DNA of 64,000 bases from Tetragenococcus halophilus subsp. halophilus DSM 20339 (GTDB lineage Bacteria > Bacillota > Bacilli > Lactobacillales > Enterococcaceae): contig NZ_PXYA01000003.1 in NCBI RefSeq assembly GCF_003841405.1, forward strand, positions 496,001-560,000, in the 5' to 3' direction. The notes beneath the pieces were generated by a model, which saw nothing but the letters and a program-made list of their open reading frames with translations, did no database searches and was not told the DNA's origin. Below are positions 31,285 through 40,151 of this stretch, in pieces (position 1 is the stretch's first letter; each line of letters opens with the position of its first letter). A program made the position numbers and the translations under genes.

Positions 31285-32811
31285 GGCTCTTTGTCAAATA
31301 GTGTTGTTTAAGCAAAACCTTTATAAAAAGAAGGACTTCGGTTCTTCTTTTTTTGTTATTTTATAAGATCTCAAGAAGCCCTTGTTGAATAAGCACTCGC
31401 TTACGTAGATGATTAAAAGAACGAAAGCCAAAGGCAATCCGTTGAATTACTTTAATCAAGTTGTTTTTCCCTTCAAGTTTGCCGTTGGAATACGGTTGAG
31501 TAAAAGATAAGGTAATTTCTTTACGGTACTTTTGGAGGTGACGTAAGGATTTTTTAAAGGGTTCTTCTAATAAAGGCGACAGTTGATCAATGATAGCGAA
31601 AAATGGTTGCGCTTTGCCGTTTTCAAAAGCGTCAAGCAGATCTTGATAAACATCATAAGAAGCCTTAAGCACGGGATCAATGGTTAATAAGTAATCCACA
31701 ACTTCCGATTCCGTCACATATTTTTGGCGAAAAAGAGGGAACTGTTTCAAATGGTCGTACCCCAAGTTTTTATGCTTTTTTTGGAGCTGTTTCCAGTATT
31801 TTTTTAATTTGCGATAATCCTTCATTTGTTGGGCGCTCTTTTTGTCCAGCTGGTTCATCGACCGAATCCGCTGCTGGTTAAAAGCTCGAGAAATCTGTTG
31901 GATAATGTGGAAATGATCCACAAGAATCTTGGCCTTCGGAAATACTTGAGGGATCATTTTTCCATAAGCCGAATTCATATCCATAACCACATGTTGGACT
32001 CTTTTCCGCGCTTGTTGAGTAAATCGTTGAAAGTAAGCAATCAGTTTGAAATTGCGGCGATCGTCCAAGATATCGATAATTTTTCCTGTCTGAGCGTCAC
32101 TGAAGATAAAACACATGGCTCCTTCACAGTCCTTCGTGCCTTTGAATTCATCGATTAGCAAATGTTTCGGTAAATGGTTGGGATTGAATTTAAGTCCTTG
32201 ATAGAAGGTATCCAATACGCGTTCCACAGTTTTAAATGAGACCCCATAGCGTAAAGCAATATCTTTCATCGATAGTTTTTTCTTCAAGTCTATCGCAATG
32301 GCAAACTTCAAGGCTTGCGAAATATAACAGTCTTTGGCGATATAATAGGTCCTGGCACTAAAAGTATGATGACAGGATTTACAATAAAATCGTTGCTTAA
32401 ATAAGCGTAAAACGCTGGGCACTTCCTGATAAGGAATTAATTGAATATCCGAAGCCTTTGGCGAATGTTTAATAAGAAGATTCTCTTCATTTATGAGGCC
32501 ACAACATTCGCAAGCTTTCGGGGTGTAGGTAAGGACACCGTAAAAGACATTCGTCATTCGATGATGAATGGGTTCTTTTTGAACTGCTTGAGCGGAAAAA
32601 AAGATGTGAGGGTCCTTAATATTGAGTAAGTTTTTAAGGCCTACATCTAGATTTTGATCTTTAATTTTGATATCTTTGTATTGAAGCATTTGTTTTCTCC
32701 TTTTATTTTGGTGTCCAACTTAATTATAAAGGAAACAAATGCTTTTTTGTTATATAAAAAATTAGTGTTATTACTAATTTTTTTAGTAACAACACTAAAT
32801 ATTATAGACCC
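31285..32811 (-). mobile_element. Complete ISL3-family insertion sequence
   Basis: 1527 bp. Imperfect terminal inverted repeats: GGCTCTTTGTCAAATAGTG at the left and, in inverse orientation, GGGTCTATAATATTTAGTG at the right. An identical 8-bp target duplication ATTTTTTA flanks it (31277-31284 and 32812-32819). A subterminal 16-bp inverted repeat (32762-32777 with 32783-32798) lies near the right end. One intact transposase gene inside. Confidence 0.95.
31361..32689 (-). CDS. ISL3-family transposase
   Basis: 442 residues. N-terminal zinc-finger-like cysteines (CECCG, CKSCHHTFSART), a helix-turn-helix (MKDIALRYGVSFKTVERVL), then the DDE catalytic core with candidate residues in LLIDEFKG, VVMDMNSAYG and KLEGKNNLIK. 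No frameshift or stop, so it should be functional. Start has AAAGGAG eight bases upstream. Confidence 0.95.
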   Translation of the reverse strand: MLQYKDIKIKDQNLDVGLKNLLNIKDPHIFFSAQAVQKEPIHHRMTNVFYGVLTYTPKACECCGLINEENLLIKHSPKASDIQLIPYQEVPSVLRLFKQRFYCKSCHHTFSARTYYIAKDCYISQALKFAIAIDLKKKLSMKDIALRYGVSFKTVERVLDTFYQGLKFNPNHLPKHLLIDEFKGTKDCEGAMCFIFSDAQTGKIIDILDDRRNFKLIAYFQRFTQQARKRVQHVVMDMNSAYGKMIPQVFPKAKILVDHFHIIQQISRAFNQQRIRSMNQLDKKSAQQMKDYRKLKKYWKQLQKKHKNLGYDHLKQFPLFRQKYVTESEVVDYLLTIDPVLKASYDVYQDLLDAFENGKAQPFFAIIDQLSPLLEEPFKKSLRHLQKYRKEITLSFTQPYSNGKLEGKNNLIKVIQRIAFGFRSFNHLRKRVLIQQGLLEIL

Positions 32812-32821
32812 ATTTTTTATC

Positions 32822-34015
32822 TTATACAAATGATGATTCAGACATACAATCTCTATAAATAGATACAACGTCGTCTTCATGCAGCGGAACAAATCCCTGA
32901 TTTGAAATTGAACTATGAGCTACAGCACGTTGCCCCATTTCTTCAAAATTTTCTTCCGTTTGAATTCCTACTCCAGAAAGCGTCATCGGGATATTACAAG
33001 AAACAAAGAAATCATACAATTTTTGAATCCCTATCTCAGCTGTTCTTTTTGGCTCTTTCTCTTTCACATTCCAAACTTCTTCAGCAAATCGTTGAAGCTT
33101 TGGTAGCGTATCTTCATCTAAAATATGGGCCATCCATCTAGGTGTAAGCATCGCAAGCCCCACACCATGGGTGATATCATAAAACGCACTTAACTCATGT
33201 TCCATTGCGTGACATGACCAAGAACCTTTCTTTCCTTTGCCAACTAATCCATTTAAAGCCAGGGTACTAGCCCACATCAAATTAGCTCTAGCAATATAAT
33301 TATCCGGCTCGTCTAAGGCAACAGGTAAATACTTGATAACAGTTTTCATGAGCCCTTCAGCAATCTCGTCTTGTACCTCAGTACCCTCTGTAGCGTTAAA
33401 ATAATTTTCCATCAAATGGCTAAGAATATCTGCTGAACCCGCAGCTGTTTGATAGGCACCTACACTGAATGTATTTGTCGGATCAAGAAAGGAAACTTTT
33501 GGGAGTAAATTGGTTGTTCCATGAACACCTAATTTTATTTGAGCATCCATATTTGAAATAACGCAGGTTCCGTTCATTTCACTACCCGTAGCTGCTAATG
33601 TAAGAATAGTCACTATAGGTAACGCAGGTCCTTTATAATTTTTCTGCAAAACAAAATTTTCCCATAAATCACCTGAAACAAAAACACAAGCTGCAACCGC
33701 TTTACTACAATCGATCACTGAACCACCGCCAACAGGCAAAACAACATCGATCGCATGTTCCTTACATAGTTGTACTCCCTTTTGCACCGTTTCAATTCGC
33801 GGATTAGGATCCACACCAGCTAGTTCAACTACGTTATTATCATTTTGGTTGAACAGTTCATATAATTTGTCATATAAACCATTTCTCTTAATACTACCTC
33901 CACCATAAACAAGCAACACATTTTTACCAAAATTATTTAAAACCTGAGGCAATTCACCCAAACGATCTTTACCAAAACGTATATCTGTTGTTACATGAAA
34001 GTCAAAATTTTCCAT
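32822..34015 (-). CDS. Iron-containing alcohol dehydrogenase (butanol dehydrogenase type)
   Basis: 397 residues. NAD(P)-binding GGGS motif in PVGGGSVIDCSKA; metal ligands expected from Asp and His in SADILSHLMENYF and the histidines of SCHAMEHELSAFYDITHG. Closest in layout to YugJ/BdhA-type NADPH-dependent dehydrogenases reducing aldehydes to alcohols; the substrate is unknown. Start set at MENFDFHVTTD behind AAAAGGAGG. The stop lies only two bases from the ISL3 target duplication, so its original terminator is now 1.5 kb away. Confidence 0.9.
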   Translation of the reverse strand: MENFDFHVTTDIRFGKDRLGELPQVLNNFGKNVLLVYGGGSIKRNGLYDKLYELFNQNDNNVVELAGVDPNPRIETVQKGVQLCKEHAIDVVLPVGGGSVIDCSKAVAACVFVSGDLWENFVLQKNYKGPALPIVTILTLAATGSEMNGTCVISNMDAQIKLGVHGTTNLLPKVSFLDPTNTFSVGAYQTAAGSADILSHLMENYFNATEGTEVQDEIAEGLMKTVIKYLPVALDEPDNYIARANLMWASTLALNGLVGKGKKGSWSCHAMEHELSAFYDITHGVGLAMLTPRWMAHILDEDTLPKLQRFAEEVWNVKEKEPKRTAEIGIQKLYDFFVSCNIPMTLSGVGIQTEENFEEMGQRAVAHSSISNQGFVPLHEDDVVSIYRDCMSESSFV

Positions 34016-34036
34016 GAGAAAACCTCCTTTTCGTCT

Positions 34037-34065
34037 ATTATCGCTAGAATTTTGTTTAAAGTCAA
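34037..34065 (-). promoter_or_regulatory. Promoter of the alcohol dehydrogenase gene
   Basis: On the minus strand TTGACT, a 17-base spacer and GATAAT. The -35 box overlaps the T tail of the terminator of the upstream gene, leaving a 5' leader of only about 20 bases. Confidence 0.7.
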
Positions 34066-34110
34066 AAAAGCTATTCATAGCTTCTAAAAATAAGATATGA
34101 ATAGCTTTTG
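34064..34110 (-). terminator. Terminator of the PH-like gene
   Basis: AAAAGCTATTCATA and TATGAATAGCTTTT form a 14-bp stem, followed by a T run on the minus strand. Confidence 0.85.
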
Positions 34111-34140
34111 ATTATACTTTTTTGAAAAATAAATGGTATC

Positions 34141-34506
34141 TTATTTAACTAAACTTCCCAATTTTTCTATCATTTCTTTTTGTGCTTTTTGTATACCCAC
34201 AGCTAAGGTTTTCACAGCTAGCTTGACTTTAGTATCTTTGGTTGTCACCACCACTTTTTTGACTACCGTTCCACTAATTTTAATAGCATCAATGCTACTT
34301 ATGGGAATAGTGTCAATATTTTTTACTTCCATATTCATATTCAATTGAACAAGTTTTAGTTCATTATCATCTAGCAAAATTGCATACATTTTCGGAATAG
34401 GAATTGTTAGCAACTTATGCTCATCAGCATAACCAACAATACTTTGAGCATTCCCGTGCTCTTCTTTTACTCTATCTAAATCTTCCTGCTTTATTACCCA
34501 TCTCAT
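34141..34506 (-). CDS. Small soluble protein with probable bacterial PH-like fold
   Basis: 121 residues, no signal peptide or membrane segment. Alternating short strands and a C-terminal helix (KEMIEKLGSL), with phrases such as MYAILLDDNELKLVQL and IPISSIDAIKISG, resemble bacterial PH-like domains of unknown role. The start is the ATG at 34506, eight bases behind AAAGGAGG. It has its own promoter and terminator, so it is a single-gene unit. Function not known. Confidence 0.7.
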   Translation of the reverse strand: MRWVIKQEDLDRVKEEHGNAQSIVGYADEHKLLTIPIPKMYAILLDDNELKLVQLNMNMEVKNIDTIPISSIDAIKISGTVVKKVVVTTKDTKVKLAVKTLAVGIQKAQKEMIEKLGSLVK

Positions 34507-34541
34507 CAATCATTCCTCCTTTTTATTTATAATAGAGTAAA

Positions 34542-34570
34542 ATAATAAAAAAATAAATTTAACAGCTCAA
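34542..34570 (-). promoter_or_regulatory. Promoter of the PH-like gene
   Basis: On the minus strand TTGAGC, 17 bases, TATTAT, about 35 bases before the start codon. Confidence 0.55.
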
Positions 34571-34614
34571 ATATAAACTAATATATAGACCTTTACTGAC
34601 TAATAAAAATAACA

Positions 34615-34668
34615 TATAAAAAATAAGTTATCTTTTACATTATTGAAAATATAAAAGATAACTTATCT
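34615..34668 (-). terminator. Terminator of the nucleoside operon
   Basis: After deoD, TAAGTTATCTTTTA and its complement form a stem of about 15 bp with a T run on the minus strand. Confidence 0.88.
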
Positions 34669-34686
34669 CAAATGACACTTATTTTT

Positions 34687-35391
34687 CTAACTCAAAGCTG
34701 TATCTAATCCAACTTTGATCATCTCATCAAAAGTCGTTTGTCTTTCAAGTGCTGTCGTTTCCTCGCCTGTAATCATATGATCACTAACGGTACAAATGGC
34801 AAGCGTCTGAACCCCAAATTTTGCTCCCAGATAATATAATGCCGCTGCTTCCATCTCTACACCTTTAATCCCTAATTCAGCTAATTGAAAGGTTTCTGTC
34901 ATATCATCTTTATAAAATGTATCTTCAGATAAAATATTTCCGACATGAGTAGTAAAGCCTTGTTTTTCAGCAATTTCATAGGCCGATTTCAACAAACGAA
35001 AATCAGCGATTGGTGCATAATAAAAATCATGAAAATGTTTTTGAATCATTGCAGAGCTTGTCACTGCCCCTTGAGCTAAAATAAGTTCTCTAACACGGAC
35101 TTCTTCTGAAAGCGCGCCACAGGTACCCACACGAATAATCTTATTAACACCGTAAGATTCAATCAATTCCTGAGCATAAATTGTAGCAGAAGGCATCCCC
35201 ATACCGGTTCCTTGCACTGAAACTCGTTCACCCTTATAAACGCCCGTATAACCTAGCATCCCACGGATTTGGTTATAACAAACTGGATTTTCTAAAAACG
35301 TCTCAGCAATATACTTTGCCCGCAACGGATCACCAGGAAGTAGTATTTTATCTGCGATCTCTCCGGGTTTTGCTTCAATATGAACGCTCAT
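34687..35391 (-). CDS. deoD: Purine nucleoside phosphorylase, DeoD type
   Basis: Phosphorolysis of purine (deoxy)nucleosides to base plus (deoxy)ribose-1-phosphate. 234 residues, hexameric family: [27 protein letters not shown], and the catalytic [13 protein letters not shown] and CTVSDHM segments. Last gene of the operon, 15 bases after punA. Its presence with PunA covers both adenosine-type (DeoD) and guanosine/inosine-type substrates. Confidence 0.95.
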   Translation of the reverse strand: MSVHIEAKPGEIADKILLPGDPLRAKYIAETFLENPVCYNQIRGMLGYTGVYKGERVSVQGTGMGMPSATIYAQELIESYGVNKIIRVGTCGALSEEVRVRELILAQGAVTSSAMIQKHFHDFYYAPIADFRLLKSAYEIAEKQGFTTHVGNILSEDTFYKDDMTETFQLAELGIKGVEMEAAALYYLGAKFGVQTLAICTVSDHMITGEETTALERQTTFDEMIKVGLDTALS

Positions 35392-35406
35392 GTGATTCCT
35401 CCTTAT

Positions 35407-36225
35407 CTATAAAGCTTTTAATGTTTCTTTCACTAACGTTTTAAAATCAATTTTTACTCGTTCAGTCGTTGCTACAACTTCTTTGTGATCCAAAGTTTTT
35501 TGCATACCAGCCGCTAAATTTGTCACACAAGAAATACCTAATACATTTAAGCCACTGTGACATGCAACGATGACCTCTGGCACTGTTGACATTCCCACAG
35601 CGTCTGCTCCGGCAGTTCGTGCAAAACGAACTTCAGCTGGCGTTTCGTAGGTAGGGCCAGAAAATCCCATGTAGATTCCTTCTTTTAAATGAATATTTTG
35701 CTTTTCTGCCACTTCTTGGGCTTTTGTGCGATAACTTAAACGATAGGCCTCACTCATATCGGGAAAACGTGGCCCTAATTCATCAATATTTTCACCAAAT
35801 AATGGATTGCTTCCCATAAAGTTAATATGATCAGTAATCAGCATTAAATCTCCCGGTGTAAAGTCTAGATTTACGCCACCCGCTGCATTTGTCACAATTA
35901 AAGAATGGGCTTTTAAAGCAGCCATTACTCTTACCGGATAAGTTACGGTCTGCATCGAATAACCTTCATAGTAATGAAAACGCCCTTGCATAGCTAGTAC
36001 TTTTTTTCCAGCTAATGTACCATACACCAATTGGCCAGCATGACCTGTAACAGTAGAAACTGGAAAATGTGGAATTTGGTCATAATTAATCGTTTGTGCA
36101 TCCTCAATTTCTTCAGCTAATTCACCTAAGCCTGAACCTAAAATCAAACCAAATTCAACGTCGCCTACACCTTTATTTTTAATAAATTCCGTAGTTTCCT
36201 TAAGTTTTCCTTGTAACGAATCCAT
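35407..36225 (-). CDS. punA: Purine nucleoside phosphorylase, trimeric (PunA/PupG type)
   Basis: 272 residues: LILGSGLGELAEEI phosphate loop, MQGRFHYYEGYSM, and the base-binding region GPTYETPAEVRFARTAGADAVGMSTVPE. Prefers inosine and guanosine nucleosides. A GC-rich hairpin separates it from the transporter genes, which may lower expression of punA-deoD relative to the transporter. Confidence 0.95.
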   Translation of the reverse strand: MDSLQGKLKETTEFIKNKGVGDVEFGLILGSGLGELAEEIEDAQTINYDQIPHFPVSTVTGHAGQLVYGTLAGKKVLAMQGRFHYYEGYSMQTVTYPVRVMAALKAHSLIVTNAAGGVNLDFTPGDLMLITDHINFMGSNPLFGENIDELGPRFPDMSEAYRLSYRTKAQEVAEKQNIHLKEGIYMGFSGPTYETPAEVRFARTAGADAVGMSTVPEVIVACHSGLNVLGISCVTNLAAGMQKTLDHKEVVATTERVKIDFKTLVKETLKAL

Positions 36226-36257
36226 TTGAACACTCCTACTTTAAATTTTTTATTTAT

Positions 36258-36300
36258 AAAAAGAAGCGGCGCTTATAAAAGCTCCCTAAGCCCGCCCCTT
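36258..36300 (-). terminator. Partial terminator or attenuator between nupC and punA
   Basis: On the minus strand GGCGGGCTTA pairs with TAAGCGCC, then TTCTTTTTAT follows. The stem is imperfect, which fits partial readthrough into punA-deoD. Confidence 0.5.
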
Positions 36301-36312
36301 TAACTAAACTTT

Positions 36313-37269
36313 TTATTTAGATTTTACATAATTTTTTCCACTTGCTTGCGGTCCCGAAGAACGACCCAAAAATAGAACAAGGACAATGACTGTCAATAGA
36401 TACGGGGCGATTTGTAAAAGCACAGGCGGAATAGAAGAAATCACCGGAAGCTGAGCTCCTATGATACTCAAGCTTTGAGCAAAGCCAAAGAAAATCGCGG
36501 CACCCATAGCACCTAATGGATTCCATTTACCAAAAATCATCGCAGCTAAGGAAATATAGCCTTGCCCAACAATAGTTCCTGCAGAAAAGTTCCCTGAAAT
36601 GGATTGTGCAAAGATAGCACCACCCATACCACCTAATAGACCCGAAAGTAGAACTCCAGAATAACGGAACAAATAAACATTTACGCCCAAAGTATCTGCT
36701 GCTTGCGGATGTTCACCCACTGAGCGCAAGCGCAAACCAAAGCGTGTCTTAGAAACTACATACCAAGCAATAATAGCAATAACAATCGCTAAATATGCTG
36801 GCAAAAAGGTGTTTTTAAAGAAAATATCCCCAATAACAGGAATATCTTCTAAGCCGGGAAAGGAAAAATAGCCTAAATTACTATCAATATTATCTGTTTG
36901 TCCTTTGCCATACCAAACTTTGATTAAAAAGACGCCTAAAGCTGGTGCCATTAAGTTAACCACTGTACCACTAATAATATGATCAGCACGAAAACTGACG
37001 GTTGCTACGGCATGTAGTAGTGAAAACAATAATCCTACTATACCGCCAACAATAATTCCTAACCAAGGCGTCCAACCACCGAATCTCCCAGCGTTCTCTA
37101 AATTAAAGACAATCCCACTGAAAGCGCCCATAACCATGATACCTTCTAACCCCACATTGACAACACCGCTTCTTTCAGAAAACGTGCCACCTAGCGCTGT
37201 AAGGATCAAAGGGGTCGAATAGACCAGTGCAGATGTTAAAATTAAAGATATCAATCCAATCGTTGACAT
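36313..37269 (-). CDS. nupC: Nucleoside ABC transporter permease 2
   Basis: 318 residues, about eight to ten membrane segments, BPD_transp_2 family, with the cytoplasmic coupling region RSVGEHPQAADTLGVNVY. Partner of NupB, NupA and the BmpA lipoprotein. Its ATG overlaps the stop of nupB, so the two permeases are made together. Confidence 0.93.
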   Translation of the reverse strand: MSTIGLISLILTSALVYSTPLILTALGGTFSERSGVVNVGLEGIMVMGAFSGIVFNLENAGRFGGWTPWLGIIVGGIVGLLFSLLHAVATVSFRADHIISGTVVNLMAPALGVFLIKVWYGKGQTDNIDSNLGYFSFPGLEDIPVIGDIFFKNTFLPAYLAIVIAIIAWYVVSKTRFGLRLRSVGEHPQAADTLGVNVYLFRYSGVLLSGLLGGMGGAIFAQSISGNFSAGTIVGQGYISLAAMIFGKWNPLGAMGAAIFFGFAQSLSIIGAQLPVISSIPPVLLQIAPYLLTVIVLVLFLGRSSGPQASGKNYVKSK

Positions 37270-38402
37270 TATAGGCCGCCTCCTTTTCCATCCTGATCGT
37301 CTGTTGAAGATTCAATATTATGGACCACTTCTTCCTGCCTTTTATCCGGCATGATTTTAGCAAGTAACACTCTCATAATATAACTAATAGCAACAAAGAA
37401 GATAATTAAGGCAATTACAACATTGACAATTTCAAATGGCACTCCTGCACCAGTTTGCATACCTAAACCACCAATCTGCAAAATACTAAATAATAGTGCC
37501 GAAAGTAAAATTCCAATAGATGTACCTGCACCTAGAAGGGAAACAGCTAATCCATCAAAACCAATTGAAAGTGACTCTGTCTGTACAAAAAAGTTTTGAT
37601 AAGTTCCTAGCCCTTCTACGACACCACCTAAACCGGCAAAAGTCCCAGAAAGTACCATGGATAAAATAATCGTTCTTTTACTACTCATTCCAGCATATTC
37701 TGAGGCGTTTGGGTTTAATCCGACAGCCCGTATTTCATAGCCAAGCGTTGTTTTTTTCATGATAAACCAGACGACAACTAAGCCCAATAAAGCTAGAAAC
37801 AGCCCTGCATTAACCCGTGAACCACCAAAAAGGGTCGAAAGACTTTCCATATTCAAACTAGCATTTTCAGTAATTCGATTTGAGGAATCCAGACTAGAAC
37901 GAAAACTTTCTGGCATCCAATCCTGTAAAATAAAGGTACTTAAGTATAAAACGATATAGTTCATCATAATCGTTACAATTACTTCGCTCGTACCAAAATA
38001 GGCACGTAAAACACCTGGAACTGCAGCTGCTAGCGCGCCAGCTAAAGCCCCCGCAATGATACACAACGGAAGTAAAATAATTTTAGGCAAATCAGGAAAG
38101 ACTAACGCTAAAGAAACACTTGCCACCCAACCGCATAAAGCCTGACCGGAAAGCCCAATATTGAAAAAGCCGGCAGAATTAGCAATTGAAAATCCCAATG
38201 CGGTAAAGATCAGTGGTGTAGCTTGTCGTAAAGTTTCACCGATACTTCTTAAATTCCCTAAAGAAGCATTTATCATCGATTGATAACCAATAACCGGGTT
38301 AAAACCAAAAGCGGCCATGAGAATTGCACCAATGACTAAGCCTAAAATAACCGAAAGGACAGGAACTAAAATATTACGAATTTTTACATTACGATCATTC
38401 AT
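37269..38402 (-). CDS. nupB: Nucleoside ABC transporter permease 1
   Basis: 377 residues with an N-terminal helix and about eight more; coupling region EIRAVGLNPNASEYAGMSS. The C-terminal tail is polar (IESSTDDQDGKGGG). Overlaps nupA by 8 bp and nupC by 1 bp. Confidence 0.93.
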   Translation of the reverse strand: MNDRNVKIRNILVPVLSVILGLVIGAILMAAFGFNPVIGYQSMINASLGNLRSIGETLRQATPLIFTALGFSIANSAGFFNIGLSGQALCGWVASVSLALVFPDLPKIILLPLCIIAGALAGALAAAVPGVLRAYFGTSEVIVTIMMNYIVLYLSTFILQDWMPESFRSSLDSSNRITENASLNMESLSTLFGGSRVNAGLFLALLGLVVVWFIMKKTTLGYEIRAVGLNPNASEYAGMSSKRTIILSMVLSGTFAGLGGVVEGLGTYQNFFVQTESLSIGFDGLAVSLLGAGTSIGILLSALLFSILQIGGLGMQTGAGVPFEIVNVVIALIIFFVAISYIMRVLLAKIMPDKRQEEVVHNIESSTDDQDGKGGGL

Positions 38403-39960
38403 CAGCTGTTACCTCCTGTTGAGCAAGTTCTTGTCTAGCTTTTTCCAAAGAAGAACCGGCCATGAGCAATCCAAGTTCTTGTTCAGAAGTCTCCTCTGGT
38501 TTTACGATACCAACGATTTTCCCATCATAAATAACAGCGATTCGATCTGATACATTTAATATTTCGTCAAGTTCAAAACTTACTAAAAGAACAGCTTTAT
38601 CATTATCTCTTTGGTTAATCAAACGCTTATGAATAAATTCAATCGCGCCTACATCTAAACCACGAGTCGGATTGGCTACTATTAAAAGATCCGGATCACG
38701 GCTCACTTCACGTGCAACTACAGCTTTCTGTTGATTCCCACCAGATAAGGAGCGGGCCGGCACCATTTCATTGACTGTTCGTACGTCATATTCTTCAATC
38801 AATGTTCGTGCATGTTCATGGATACTGCCGTAATCTAATACACCGTTTTTACTAAAAGGATTCAAGTAATAATTTTGTAAAACAAGATTTTCGGCTATCG
38901 ACATATCTAAAATCAAGCCACATCTATGACGATCCTCTGGCACATGACCTACGCCGCTTTCAGTGATTTTCCTTGGCCTGAGGTTAGTGATATCAGTACC
39001 TTTAAATTGAACAGAGCCACCTTCTGCTTTACGTAATCCTGTTAGTGCTTGTACCAATTCAGACTGTCCGTTCCCATCTATACCTGCAATACCAACGATC
39101 TCTCCTGCATGAACATCTAAATTAAGACCTTTTACCGCTTCAACACCACGATTTTCCTTAACAATTAAATCTTTAATCGATAATACCTTTTGTTTCGGGT
39201 CAGCTTTTTTCTTATCCGTCTTAAATAGTACAGAACGTCCTACCATCATATCAGCTAAATCTTGGGAGGAAACATCTTTGACCGTCACGGTGCCAATACC
39301 TTTACCGCGACGAATAACAGTACACTCATCCGCCACCGACTTGATCTCGTCTAATTTATGCGTAATTAAAATAATCGATTTACCTTCTTTTACTAACCCA
39401 CGCATAATTTCGATCAATTCATCGATTTCTTGCGGAGTCAATACTGCAGTTGGTTCATCGAAAATTAATACATCCGCACCACGATATAATGTTTTTAATA
39501 TTTCTACCCTTTGTTGCATTCCTACCGAAATATCTCGCACATAAGCATCAGGATCCACTCGCAAACCATATCGCTTTGAAACTTCCATAATTTCTTGACG
39601 AGCTTTTTTCCGGTCAATTTTTCCTAAATGACTAGGTTCGTTTCCTAAGATAATATTTTCAGTTACCGTAAATGCATCTACTAGCATAAAATGCTGGTGG
39701 ACCATGCCGATTCCTAACTGATTTGCTGTATTCGGGCCAGCGATCGTTACCTCTTTACCATCAATAAGGATCTTTCCGGAAGTTGGCTCCAATAATCCAG
39801 ATAACATATTCATCAGCGTTGATTTACCCGCGCCATTTTCCCCTAGTAAAGCGTGAATCTCACCTTTTTTCAAACGCAAATTTACCCGATCATTTGCCTT
39901 AAAGAGTCCGAACTCTTTTGTAATGTCGCGCATTTCCACTACAACTTGTTCCTCTGACAC
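38395..39960 (-). CDS. nupA: Nucleoside ABC transporter, double ATPase subunit
   Basis: 521 residues, two fused ABC domains. First: Walker A LLGENGAGKST and signature SVGMQQR. Second: degenerate Walker A IAGIDGNGQSE and signature SLSGGNQQK, as usual in sugar and nucleoside importers. I placed the start at the GTG at 39960 behind AAAGGATG, giving MSEEQVVVEMRDI; the longer frame would use a TTG without a ribosome site. Confidence 0.93.
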   Translation of the reverse strand: MSEEQVVVEMRDITKEFGLFKANDRVNLRLKKGEIHALLGENGAGKSTLMNMLSGLLEPTSGKILIDGKEVTIAGPNTANQLGIGMVHQHFMLVDAFTVTENIILGNEPSHLGKIDRKKARQEIMEVSKRYGLRVDPDAYVRDISVGMQQRVEILKTLYRGADVLIFDEPTAVLTPQEIDELIEIMRGLVKEGKSIILITHKLDEIKSVADECTVIRRGKGIGTVTVKDVSSQDLADMMVGRSVLFKTDKKKADPKQKVLSIKDLIVKENRGVEAVKGLNLDVHAGEIVGIAGIDGNGQSELVQALTGLRKAEGGSVQFKGTDITNLRPRKITESGVGHVPEDRHRCGLILDMSIAENLVLQNYYLNPFSKNGVLDYGSIHEHARTLIEEYDVRTVNEMVPARSLSGGNQQKAVVAREVSRDPDLLIVANPTRGLDVGAIEFIHKRLINQRDNDKAVLLVSFELDEILNVSDRIAVIYDGKIVGIVKPEETSEQELGLLMAGSSLEKARQELAQQEVTADE

Positions 39961-40040
39961 ATTTTTCACATCCTTTGGAAGTAATTCTGAAACAAACAAT
40001 CGCGCATCGTAAACTTTTTATAATAGAGATTTTTTCTCTC

Positions 40041-40139
40041 AATAAAAAGGAGCAAGAACACATTAACGTTATCGCTCTTTATTTTTATTGAAAGAAAAAA
40101 TCAATGCGTTGATCGCCGACATTTTGCCGACGATCAACG
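40041..40139 (-). promoter_or_regulatory. Two hairpins between bmpA and nupA
   Basis: First on the minus strand: CGTTGATCG and CGATCAACG with an inner GTCGG/CCGAC-like loop region, then a T-rich stretch. Second: arms AATAAAAATAAAGAGC and GCTCCTTTTTATT. Such structures after a binding-protein gene usually stabilise its mRNA or cut transcription partly so that the lipoprotein is made in excess of the transporter. Confidence 0.6.
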
Positions 40140-40151
40140 AGCCCTATTATT

